The position numbers were made by a program, and so were the translations under genes. The notes beneath the pieces were generated by a model that was not told the DNA's origin, did not search any database, and saw nothing but the letters and a program-made list of their open reading frames with translations. From Dendrocalamus latiflorus (taxonomy: Eukaryota > Streptophyta > Magnoliopsida > Poales > Poaceae): DNA of 64,000 nt. Of the stretch, positions 12,481-24,200 are shown piece after piece (position 1 is the stretch's first letter; each line of letters begins with the position of its first letter). The stretch is from NCBI GenBank assembly GCA_017311315.1, contig CM029644.1, forward strand, positions 32,197,606 to 32,261,605, in the 5' to 3' direction.

Positions 12481-13121
12481 CTAACTTGTTGTTCTTAACA
12501 AAAATCACAGTGAAATCCATAGAAATGGTGAGGAGGACGGACGAACAGTGGCATACTATTCACAAGAGACACACACACTACAGCTGTAGTAGCATCCACT
12601 GCTCACCATGCATTCATCCAATATCTTTGTTTTGTTTACACAATCACACACTCTGGTCTCCAACTAGTACCCTCCCTTTCCCCCAACCCACATCTCTCCT
12701 TGAGCTCTAACCCCAAATCCACCTTGATCCACCCATGGGAGACCTTGCTTACCCCAATTTCTTGAGAAGAAATTAACCCACTCCCTCCTCCCCTCCCATT
12801 AAGGAAGAAACCCTCCCCCTCCTCAGCCTCACCCCTTCACCTCACCATCACCACATGGCGGCGCACACGCGGCTCACTTGCTCCGGGTGGCTCGACGCAA
12901 GCCCCCCTCGTCGTTGTCGTAGTCGGAGGTGGAGGTCGAGAGGCACCTCGCGACCGGAAAAGCGGAAGCGCGCGTCGGCGCTGCATGCCGACGCTGCGAG
13001 GAGATGCGCGGCAAGGAGGGAGCGGGATCTCGCCAACAGCAGAGGGAGCACGCGGCCGGAGAGCGGGCCCACGCCTGCGCCCGTGCCCTGGATTTGAATT
13101 GGGCCGGCGTTCAGATGGAAA
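12481..13121. other. Pyrimidine-rich stretch plus GC-rich segment, possible gene fragment
   Basis: 12640-12850 is C/T-rich, like a plant 5' leader, and is followed by ATGGCGGCGCAC at 12855 and an 80-codon open frame rich in Arg and Ser. The frame shows no known domain and the foldback MITE at 13126 follows closely. This could be the 5' end of a truncated gene or chance composition; I do not call a gene. Confidence 0.3.
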
Positions 13122-13125
13122 TCGG

Positions 13126-13387
13126 ATCCTCTGACTTTGCACTGTGCAAAGTCAGAGTGACTTTGGCGTGATCTGAACCGTCCGATGCAAAAAGAACGGT
13201 CCAGATTGATCTTTGCTACAGTGTTTTCCTACTGTAGCTACAGTAAAAAGTACTGTAGCTACAGTACTTTTTACTGTAGCTACAGTAGAAAAACACTGTA
13301 GCAGAGATCAATCTGGACCGTTCTTTTTGCGTTGGACGGTTCAGATGCAAAGTCACTCTAACTTTGCACAGTGCAAAGTCAGAGGAT
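13126..13387. mobile_element. Foldback MITE, 262 bp, near-perfect inverted repeat
   Basis: The two halves are inverted copies over essentially their full length: ATCCTCTGACTTTGCACTG at the left is matched at the right end, and the centre is the palindrome TACTGTAGCTACAGTA around 13251-13266. Only scattered mismatches were seen. A 4 bp TCGG lies at each side (13122-13125, 13388-13391), which may be a target duplication or chance. A transcript would fold into one long hairpin. Non-coding. Confidence 0.85.
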
Positions 13388-13391
13388 TCGG

Positions 13392-13700
13392 TTCCGCAAG
13401 CGGTGGGTGCAGCGGTGAGGGGAGATAAGATGGCCAAGACGGGAGTGGCAGTAAAGGCGGAAGTGGACCGTGAGGGTAATGGAGGCCGCGATGAGGAGGA
13501 GGAGCGCCAGGCACGGGCACAGCAGCACCGTCGCCGCGGTGGGCTCTCGCTGCGGAGAGAAGGGCGATGGCGGCGACTTGGGCGCGGAGCAGAGAAAAAA
13601 GGGTGGGAGAAGAACCTGCCGCGCGCACGACAGAGAGAAGCTAAATGTGTTGCAGAGAGAGAGAGACGAGTGCGCATCGGATCGGCGGTAAACTCCATGT
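13392..13700. other. GC-rich segment, possible hydrophobic exon on the minus strand
   Basis: On the minus strand one frame encodes a hydrophobic run (TVLLCPCLALLLLIAASITL) flanked by Pro/Ser/Arg-rich sequence. There is no family match I can name and no splice context. It may be the other half of the locus split by the foldback MITE. A short GA microsatellite lies at 13651-13666. Confidence 0.25.
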
Positions 13701-14745
13701 AGACGGCTCCGACTGTATTCATTTCGATTCATATTTGCTCTATATCTATATTCGATATTATTTGTATTTGTATTTAAGGTATCTGTATTCGTATCCATAT
13801 CTGAAAAAAATAAAAATAAATATGGTAAAAATATTATACATCTGTATTCGATCCATTTGCATCTTCATGGGCAAAGAGCCAAAAATGGATCCTATTCTTT
13901 CACCGTAGATTAGGATAACCACTTTAGGGGTTGATTATCCTTCAAACAAACATACTAATGTGCTGATCATCAATTTGAATTTTGGAATACTTAGTCAAAC
14001 CACATCTAACCCCCGACTGCTACTTGATAGGTTACACACGTTCTGGTCAATTGGCACTGTTCATGTGAATAGTACTATCTGAGTACATGCGCACGTGTGA
14101 TCTCGGCTCTTTGTCTAGTCTAAAGCGTGTACATTGAATGCACCCACATGGATGTGTGTGAGTGTGGGTATAGTGTTAAGTGCGTGTATGCGTGAATACG
14201 TCCTTGTTATCCTCATGATCTAAAAAAACTATTGAAGTATTGTGCTTACCGTAACATTCACTATCTAGACTAGGCTGGGTTCAACACAGCTTTTGCTTTG
14301 GCTTTTCATTTTTTATATAGTAACTGGCTTTCAAACGGTGCCTTTTTTAAAACGGGTATACTAGTTTATTATATTACACACTATAGTCTGTTTTTGTAAT
14401 CTCTCTTGCGAATAGATAGAATTCAAAATTTTAAACCCAAATTTATAAGCCACGACCCAAAAGAATCCACCTCTTTTCATGGATAGCCCACCCGCGATCG
14501 GCCCGAGCCGATTTTGCTGGCCTTAGGCCTTAATTTTTGGCGGCTCGTGGGCCTGGGCCTAAGCCCAAACTTGCCATAAAATAATTAAAAATAATTTTTT
14601 ATCTCCAAAAATGAAGTGAAAAGTATTTTTGCTCCAGAATGGGAATTTTAGGCTTCGAGCCTCCCCTATGTCGAGCCAGGCCATTCTAGGTCGGGTTTTT
14701 TCCTGGCCCGGCCCAGCGTTTGAACAGATCTAGCACTACTGTGAG
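13701..14745. other. Non-coding spacer with simple-sequence stretch
   Basis: 13720-13890 is a degenerate 'gtattcgtatc/atctgtattcg' simple-sequence zone like those seen in some grass MITEs. 14480-14720 contains 'gggcctgggcctaagccc' and 'ggcccggccc' words. No gene or complete transposon end pair was found. Confidence 0.35.
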
Positions 14746-14746
14746 C

Positions 14747-14993
14747 GCGTTTGGTTGCCCGCTTTCCAGCGGCCCTGGCTCCTGGGGTGCAGGCAAGCCA
14801 CGATTGGATGGCTGTACAAGCGCCAGAACCTGGCTGCCCACATGCAAGCAGCGCCGCCGAGCCTGGTTCCCAGGAAACGAATTTCGTTTTCGTTTCTTTG
14901 GAGCCAGAGCGCGAACGTGCGCACCTCGTGGCCCGGCTGAGAGACAGGCTGCTCTCCAGATCCCGACACTGCAGAGCAAAGCAACCAAACACT
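14747..14993. mobile_element. MITE-like element with GTTTGGTTGC ends
   Basis: GCGTTTGGTTGC near the left end pairs with GCAACCAAACAC at the right end. The inverted repeats are about 12 bp, and a target duplication could not be fixed. GC-rich inside and non-coding. It lies about 300 bp upstream of the IBR3-like start codon, so it may overlap the promoter. Confidence 0.45.
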
Positions 14994-15198
14994 AGCGACC
15001 TGTATGGCGTGGCTAGCGACAGCCTGAATGCCAGATGCGACCCAGACTAGCTAGAGAAGGGAAACAAACACATCCTACGTCACTCGGTGCGGCAAACTTA
15101 CCAAGCTATGCAGGTTGTGTCACGTACTCACGTTAACGCCCGGCACGCTCCATCCATCGCGCCGAACAAACAAAGCGAGCCGAGCGAGCCTTCTCTTG

Positions 15199-15207
15199 TA
15201 TTAAATA
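15199..15207 (+). promoter_or_regulatory. TATA-like box of the IBR3-like gene
   Basis: TATTAAATA lies 90 bp upstream of the ATG in otherwise GC/pyrimidine-rich DNA, followed by a C-rich leader (15214-15240). A plausible core promoter only by position and sequence. Confidence 0.4.
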
Positions 15208-15288
15208 GCGAGATCCCCCCCCCCTCCCACCCCCACCCACGCTGAGATCCTCCCTCGAGTCCTCCTCTTTCTCCCACTCCCCCCTGAG

Positions 15289-18200
15289 ATGGCTAAGCTG
15301 ACCTCGGAGCTGCTGCGCCCGGTGGACGCGGCGCACGCGCTCGACGAGGCCGCGCTGCTGCGCTACGCGGCCGCGCACGTCCCCGGCTTCCCCTCGCCGG
15401 CGCCGGAGCTGGCCCTCACGCGGTTCGGCCACGGCCAGTCCAACCCCACCTACTGCCTCGAGGCATCCGCCCCCGGCGGCGAGACCAGGCGCTACGTGCT
15501 GCGGAAAAAGCCGCCCGGCGCCATTCTCCAGTCCGCCCACGCCGTTGAGCGCGAGTGCCAGGTCGATCTCCTCCGCCCCCGTCGATTCGATTTGCAGGCT
15601 TGCTGATGTTCCCTTGAACAATTTAGTTTGAACTTCTCCGATGTGACCCGTAGTGGCAAGAAAAATAGCGGTCCCGGTCTGATATGGTAGGCAGATAGGT
15701 GCTTATTTGCTCAGTCGAGGTGCTGCGGTACAGTGAAATTAGGAAGGCACAAGCCATCCTAATTCTACTTTTCGTTTGATGATATTTCCTTGTGGGCTTT
15801 AGTGGCTTTGCAGATTTTATTGCTCTACACATAAATGTCGAACCATTCCAACTGATTGAACCCTGTAAATCAAGCTGATTAGTGAAAATTGTACATGCAA
15901 TGTACTGTTTCTGCTAACTAGATAGTTTATTTTTTTGGAGCTTATTAAGGGCCATTTGAACTTGCTAGCTGTTGTATTATTAAGGAATTCAGCGTACTTG
16001 TCAGACCAATTGGTTGCATTTTGGCTTTAAATGTGTGTGTAGTTCCATACATACATATACATGATATGTTGTTGTGAAATGCTTCTTATGTGCTGTTGGT
16101 TCCTTCTGATATGTGAGCTTACTCCCTGAGTTGTGTTTGATCTGGAAGCAGGTTCTCAAAGCCTTGGGTGCTTACATGGATGTTCCCGTTCCTAAGGTGT
16201 TTTGTCTTTGCACTGATGAAAGTGTAATCGGAACTCCTTTCTACATAATGGAGTATCTAGAAGGAGTAATATATCCTGATAACAAGTTGCCGGTATGCCG
16301 TTTGTTGAGCATTTTTAGTCTTGCCCATTCTTCCGATTTACTGACCGGTTTATCAATCTGTTGGTATATTCGTTGCTGGGTAATGTTTTAATATGAAACT
16401 TGGAAGGTTTTACCTATCAACCAGACATTGTTCTAGCTTATGATGGTTGCTTTTAGCACATACAGGGTAGCTGTGCTTGTGATGTGGGGGCATACGTATG
16501 CACGGAGACCACGTAAAGGAAAGGAGACTACGTCTGGTTCAGTTGCACAAGAGAATAAGGATGAGACGGAATCAACTTAGCCAATGGGAGCTGTAATCGA
16601 ATACTTTTCTATAATTAGTTTGTTTCTAGTTGTTTGGTAGAGTCCCTTAGATCATGTACAATGCAGGCGCTTAGAGAGATGCTTAGCAATGAAAAACTGT
16701 TTTTTCTTGCCACATATGATAGATAATGTGCTTATTTTGAAGCATCGATGCTTAAATAAGCACCAGTGCTTAGTAGATGCTTATGTATATAACTGATTCT
16801 ATTAATAGAAAATATAGCATCTAAACACCTATGGAAGAGATGCTTGCATTGGAGGGAATAACTTTTGCATGGGTGCTTGATGATGTGGCTATATTCTCTC
16901 TCTTTAAGCATTCATATATAAGCATCTTGCATTGTACATGCTCTTACGGACAGATTGCATACTATTTTTAGATCAGAACTAGTCCTATAACTTGAGGACC
17001 ATTGTAATCCAGGGGGTAACAAAAAGAATTACTTTCTTCTATTCTGTCTTCTCCAATCCTTCTCTGTTCTTCGGCGCCCTTCCCCTGCGTCTTGTTCTTG
17101 CCACAACCAGCATGGAGCCATCAAGCTCCAATGAAGCATAGCTACAATCTTCGATCTCGCACCCGTGCACCTGACAGTGCTTGTATGCACTATATGGGAA
17201 CATATCAAATGAGAACTGTCTTAAAAATTGGACTGACTAGCAACCTTAGCCATCGGATCGTGTCTAAAAGGCTCAGATTAAACACAAACTCTAAAAGGCA
17301 ATGACACTTTTGACACTTTCAAAACCGCTCCTTCCTCTACAACATTTAGAGTTGATCTAGAAGCTGAGATTAGAGTTCTCATAATCCCATTTTAAGGGCT
17401 TACATATGCTCCCTGAAATATATGTATTTAATCGGCAATGACTATCTTCATGATAATTTGGTGATTTGTTGTGCCCTTTTTTTATGCAGGGAGTAACCCC
17501 AACTAAAAGGAAGGCTATATATTTTGCTGCTGCCAAAGCTTTGGCTGCTGTACACAAAGTTGACGTGGCTGCAGTTGGATTGCAAAAGTATGGGAGAAGA
17601 GACAATTATTGCAAAAGACAAGTAGGTGTTATGTAGTATTTATCTGATTGCTTTGTAAGAACGAAACTCAAAACCAATTTATTTCCATCATCATTGAGTT
17701 GCATAACTATGCATTTTGGGGCTATATACTGGCCCACTATGATGTTGCTTGCAGTCAACCGGTCGCTTATTGTTATGGATTCCTATTGGGGTAAGCACTA
17801 CGTTCGGCGCCCCAAACAGGGTAACGCATCTACATTGACTTAGCAGTTCCCCTGCTAGTCGGAGTCCTGTAAGTCTGCGTCTTTAGAATATCCCTTATGG
17901 ACTACTTAGCTAAGGAGTTGTGTTAGAATCGGTCTCTGGAGATAATTGGGATTGTAAGAGTATAAATACCTGCCTGCGATTCAGCGGAAAGGTAGCGAAG
18001 AAATAAAGTAACTCTTTTCCCCCAAACCCTAGCTTCTGATCACAGATAACAACCACGGCGGCTCCAGGAGATACCCGCAAGGAAGAAGACGACGGCCGCC
18101 AGGCCAATCACTCCTATAATCTGAGATCACGGGGCAAGATACACAACAGATTGGTATCAGGTTCCATGGCTTCGGACGCAGGCAACATAGAGTTCCGCGA

Positions 18201-21200
18201 ATTGAAGGAGATCCTGGGCACCATACTGAAGCGGCAGGAAGAACAGGCAGCTGCGCATGCAACCCTCGAAGTTGCTGTTTTTGCGCTTGAAGGTCGAGCA
18301 GCATCACCAACGAAGACCACCAATTCTACAAATTCATCTGCACGTCAACTTCCAGGTGATCAAACTGGGACCCCAACTCCAAGTCGGTTTTACAAAGTCG
18401 ATTTTCCCTTGTTTGATGGCAATTCCGATCCACTGGAGTGGCTCGCTCGTTGTGATCAGTTTTTTCGTGGCCACCATACTCTCGAAGAAGAAAAGGTTTG
18501 GTTGGCAACCTACCATATGACGGGTATTGCACAACAATGGTATTACAAGTTGGAGAGGACCGAAGGAATTCCCTCATGGCCTCGATTCCAAAACTCATGT
18601 AAACTGCGTTTTGGTCCTCCTTTTAGATCAAACCCAGTCTCTGAACTTGCTCTCCTTCGTCAGACGGGTTCAGTCGAAGAATACGCACAACAATTCTATA
18701 GAGTGCTATGTCGCGCGGACAATCTGTCTCCGGAACATGAAGTTGGGCTATTTCTGGCCGGTCTGGGTGAGCTCATCAAATCTGATGTAGAGTTGCAGAG
18801 TCCTGCTTCCTTGGATACCGCTGTCAGTCTAGCTAAAGCCGCGGAAAGACATTACAAACTATTATACAGTTCCGGACTGATTCTTCGACAACCGCATTCC
18901 AGTCCACAGGTTGCCAATGCAAAGTATAGTCCATCACAACGCATGGCTCCATTGTTGTCAAAACCACCGGAGGTCCCACTTCTTCCTGCGCCTCCACCAG
19001 GACCATCTCTACAGAATCAGCGAGCATTTAGACGTCTCACCCCATCCGAGATGGCGGAGCGTCGTCAGAAAGGTCTGTGCTTTAATTGTGATGAGCAATT
19101 CACAAGAGGGCATCGCTGTAAGCGCCTGTATTGGATTGAAATTTTGGATGAAGATGATATTACAGAGGATAGTACTGCAAATACCAATCCTCAGATCTCT
19201 CTACATGCGTTAACCGGAATATCTGCGGGGAATACCATGCAATTGTCAGTTTCCATCAATGGCCACAAGTTTTGTGCCTTGGTTGATTCAGGTTCGACTC
19301 ACAATTTTATCAGTATTGCTGCTGCTAAACAGTCCAATATTACCTTGAAAGATCGCACAGGCATCAATGTCGCCGTAGCAAATGGAGATAGGATTCCCTG
19401 CCCGGGGTTCTGCTCATCCATGCCACTCTCTATCGATTCTGAAGATTTTGCAGTCACCTGTTATGCCCTACCTCTCCAGGGTTTTGATTTCATCCTGGGT
19501 GTGCAGTGGCTTCGCACATTAGGCCCAATTCTCTGGGACTTCTCCAACCTTTCAATGTCATTCTGGCATTTGGGACGGCAAGTGCGATTTCTGGGCATTC
19601 CAGCCAGATCGTCCGTTCGTCTACTCTCTATTAGAGCATCAACTCAAGACCTGTTACCAGCATTACTCGAAGATTTTCAGGACCTTTTTCAACATCCTTC
19701 AGGATTGCCTCCTCAACGTCTCTTTGACCAGTGGCAGTGCGTCCATATCGATATCCTCATCATCATAAGGATGAAATCGAAAAACAATGTGATGAGATGT
19801 TATCACAAGGCACTATACGTCCCAGTACGTCTCCCTTCAGTTCACCAGTCATTTTGGTCAAAAAGAAGGATACTACTTGGCGGCTATGTGTGGACTATCG
19901 TGCGCTGAATGCCCAAACTGTCAAAGATAAGTTTCCTATTCCGGTAGTTGATGAGTTATTGGATGAGTTACGACATGCCAAATACTTCACCAAGCTGGAT
20001 TTAAGGTCGGGCTATCACCAAATCCGAATGCACCCGGACGACATTCACATGACAGCATTCCGGACGCATCATGGTCATTTTGAATATTTAGTGCTACCCT
20101 TCGGTCTGTCAAACGCCCCGGCGACCTTCCAGGCTGTCATGAATGCCATACTACAGCCATTGCTTCGCAAATGTGTGTTGGTTTTCTTTGATGATATACT
20201 AATATTCAGTCCATCTTGGTCTGAACACCTGTGCCATATGCGCACAGTTTTCAGTCTCCTTAGACAGCATCAATTCTTTCTCAAGCGGTCAAAGTGTTCT
20301 TTTGGCACAACGACAGTATCATATTTGGGCCATGTTGTCTCAGCATCTGGGGTTTCCATGGATCCATCAAAAATTCAAGACATTCAGAATTGGCCGACCC
20401 CTACATCTATGCGGCAATTGAGGGGATTCTTAGGATTTGCCGGATATTACCGTAAGTTCATCCAGCATTTTGGTTCTATTGCAAAGCCTCTCACCCAATT
20501 GCTCACTAAGGAGGGCTTTAGCTGGTCCCTGGACGCAGCCGATGCATTTGTGGCTTTAAAAGACGCCCTCTGCACACCGGCTTTTCTGGCCCTTCCAGAT
20601 TTTACAACCGCCTTCATTGTCGAATGTGACGCTTCCGGAAGTGGCTTCGGGGCTGTCCTGCATCAGGGATCTAAGCCAATTGCCTTCTTCAGCCGAGCCA
20701 TTCCACCTCACCACGCCAAATTAGCTGCGTATGAGCGTGAACTTATTGGATTAGTCAAAGCAGTGCGCCATTGGCGTCACTATCTTTGGGGAAAGGCGTT
20801 TATTGTCCGCACGGACCATTACAGTCTAAAGTATCTTTTGGATCAGCGCTTAAATACAATTCCTCAACACCATTGGGTCAGCAAACTATTTGGGTTCGAT
20901 TTCCACATTGAATTCAAACCGGGCAAAACATCTGTCCTTGTCAGCTCTCTCAGTACCAAGCTTTCAGTTGCTATCTCAGCTCAAAGAGGAACTGCAGTCC
21001 TCAGCCGCCTTCCAGACCTTGCAGTCTCAGCTTGCAGCTCAAGACCTTCCTCCCCATTGGTCCCTTGTGGATGGGTTCTTCTTATACCGCGGCCGCATAT
21101 TTGTCCCAAACACCTCAGCTTTGGTGCAGCAGATAATTGCGACATATCATGCCATTGGCCATGAGGGGATCCAAAAGACACTACACCGTATCCGCAAGGA

Positions 21201-24200
21201 CTTCTACATTCCCCAATTGAAGCAGCTGACTCACGATCATATCACATGTTGTATTACATGCCAGCGCAACAAAGCAGACCATCTCCACCCGGCAGGACTA
21301 CTACAACCTCTGCCGATTCCCACTCAAGTCTGGGCGCATATCTCCATGGACTTCATTGATGGCTTTCCTTGAGTACATGGCAAATCTGTTGTCTTCACAG
21401 TGGTTGACAGATTTTCTAAATATGCTCATTTTGTTCCATTGGCACATCCGTATACGGCCCAATCTGTGGCTCAGGCCTTCTTTGAGACTATTGTGCGCCT
21501 CCATGGATTCCCCGAATCAATTGTCAGTGATCGCAATACAATTTTCACAAGTCATTTCTGGACTGAACTATTTCGGCTGGCTGGAGTCTCTCTCGATATG
21601 ACCTCCGCCTTTCACCCGCAAGCTGATGGTCAGAGTGAAGTTGTTAATCGTACCATTGAAATGTGCCTCCGTTGCCTCAGCGGAGATCGACCTCGTCAGT
21701 GGGTTAGATGGCTTCCATGGGCTGAATTCTGCTACAATACATCCTTTCACTCTGCTCTTCGATGCACTCCCTTTCAGGTTGTGTACGGGCGTCCTCCTCC
21801 AGCCCTTATTCCGTATCAAGCAGGCTCAGCTCAAGTCGCAGCAGTGGAGGATACTTTACGTGCCCGTGATGACTTTCTACTGGACATCCGGGAACGTCTA
21901 CTACATGCTCAGCAGCGCATGAAAGAATTCTACGACAAACACCACCGGGAAGTTGAGTTTGAGGTGGGACAATGGGTTTTGCTTAAGCTCCATCGGTAAG
22001 CACTACGTTCGGCGCCCCAAACATGGTAACGCATCTACATTGACTTAGCAGTTCCCCTGCTAGTCGGAGTCCTGTAAGTCTGTGTCTTTAGAATATCCCT
22101 TATGGACTACTTAGCTAAGGAGTTGTGTTAGAATCGGTCTCTGGAGATAATTGGGATTGTAAGAGTATAAATACCTGCCTGCGATTCAGCGGAAAGGTAG
22201 CGAAGAAATAAAGTAACTCTTTTCCCCCAAACCCTAGCTTCTGATCGCAGATAACAACCACGGCGGCTCCAGGAGATACCCGCAAGGAAGAAGACGACGG
22301 CCGCCAGGCCAATCACTCCTATAATATGAGATCACGGGGCAAGATACACAACACTTATATTGGCATTGCTCTTACCAGCTCAGCCTGAATTACACTGAAT
22401 AAGAACTCTACAAGCAAATGTGCTCTTTCTTTTTGTTCTTAAGTTGCAATTATTTGTTTATTCTTAGTCCATAAGTGATACATACATGTAAGTTCTTGCA
22501 AGTTGCGAGTATGGACTGCATGTTAGCAAATGTTACAACTTATGACTTGATCACTCAATTTCAAAAAATGAAAAGAATTATACTTGTCATTTTACAAATA
22601 ATGATAGCTCTGATATTCCATTTGCATTTAAAGATAATTGCTGTTTCCTGGTTTAGATAGAAAGATGGGAGAGGCAATATCTTTCTTCCACTGGTGAAGG
22701 GAAGCCTGCACGTTATCAAAAGATGCTTGATCTAGCTCGTTGGTTGGAAGAACATGTACCAGAAGAAGATTCATTGGCAGGATTGGGAACTGGTCTTGTT
22801 CATGGTGATTACCGTGTTGACAATCTCGTTTTTCACCCAACAGAGGTTTGTATTTTTGGCATCGCAAGTATTTACGTAATCTACTAACTACTGTACATAG
22901 TATTAATTCTTCTGTAAGATGATCACCTCTGTTTCTCTACAGGATCGAGTAATTGGTATACTTGATTGGGAACTATCTACTTTGGGGAATCAGATGTGTG
23001 ATGTTGCGTACAGCTGTTTGGTATGAAGTACTTTCTTATGTAATATTGTTAGGCATCAGACACCTATATTTAACATAAATGAATCCCTTTTACATCATAT
23101 TTATTATTCTACAGTGCTATCTTTTCAAGTGCAATGCGTTAGCTTAGCTGTACTCATTGGGTATTATGTCATTTTGCTAACTATTATGATTTATTCTTGC
23201 AGACATATATTATTGATGCAACAACCACTGAAAGTAATTCTTATGGAGGATTTGAACATACTGGAATTCCAGATGGCATTCCTCAACTGGAAGAGTACCT
23301 TGCTGTGTACTTCTATCTCTCTGTAAGCATCACATTGCTTCCATTTTGACATGGCTGAATAAATACACCACACTTCCTGCTTTTTATCCCTCACTTTATT
23401 CTTTCAAAATGCTTCTCAGGCAAGGCCCTGGCCTGCTGCAAATTGGAAGTTCTATATTGCCTTTTCATTGTTTCGAGGGGCATCTATCTATGCAGGAGTA
23501 TATCACAGATGGACCATGGTACTTGTCTTTAACTCTTGAAATCTAAATCCACTTATCTATTCTAATTTATTTGAGCTTGCACACAGGGTAATGCTTCAGG
23601 TGGTGAGCGTGCTAGATTTGCTGGCAAGATTGCTAATGCTATGGTTGACTGTGCCTGGGATTTCATAAAAAGAGAAAAGGTCCTGCGAGAACAACCTGCT
23701 ACGGCGTACGGGTAATTATATTCCATAACCTCATCTCAACAGTCTCCTGCCATATAGTTGAATGTGCTTTGTGGACATGCTGTTTATGTTTTCTTAAACA
23801 TTGGGGTTGTTTCCAAATGATTTGCTTTGCAAAGACATGGAAATGTGGTTGTGATCCTTTTTCTGATGTACTTAAATATTGTTAACTGACCAGTCTTCAC
23901 CTTTAATATTAGGTATTCATGTCTCAGAAGCTCCATGGCAAGAATTCCACAGAGAGCAGGAAGGTTCAACTTTTACAAAAGATCAAGGCAAAATTGTTCC
24001 TAGTGAAAAGGTTATGCTGCTCCGAAAGAAAATAATAAATTTTATGGAAGATCACATATACCCAATGGAGGATGAGTTCTACAAACATGCACAATCAACC
24101 TCACGGTGGACAATTCATCCAGAAGAAGAAAATTTGAAAGCATTAGCAAAGGAGGGACTATGGAACTTGTTTATTCCGGTATCTTTCACTTTTCCTTTGA

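Larger units (their letters stand above)
17771..22353 (+). mobile_element. Reina-like chromovirus (Ty3) inserted in IBR3 intron 3
   Basis: A 4.6 kb LTR retrotransposon in the same orientation as the host gene, with a 5 bp target duplication CTTAT at 17766-17770 and 22354-22358. The left LTR is 378 bp. The right LTR lacks about its first 20 bp because a deletion joins the end of integrase (LLKLHR) directly to LTR sequence. The two LTRs differ at four positions over about 358 aligned bases, so the insertion is fairly recent. Small size, short LTR and initiator tRNA-Met primer site suit the Reina clade; clade assignment is inference. Confidence 0.92.

Noticed and set aside
12855..13097. Gene starting ATGGCGGCGCACACG after a pyrimidine-rich leader
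   Set aside because: No domain, no splice structure, and composition alone explains the open frame; kept only as an unassigned stretch.
16480..17110. Possible solo Copia LTR in IBR3 intron 2
   Set aside because: The end region looks U5-like, but no TG...CA borders with a matching 5 bp duplication could be fixed.
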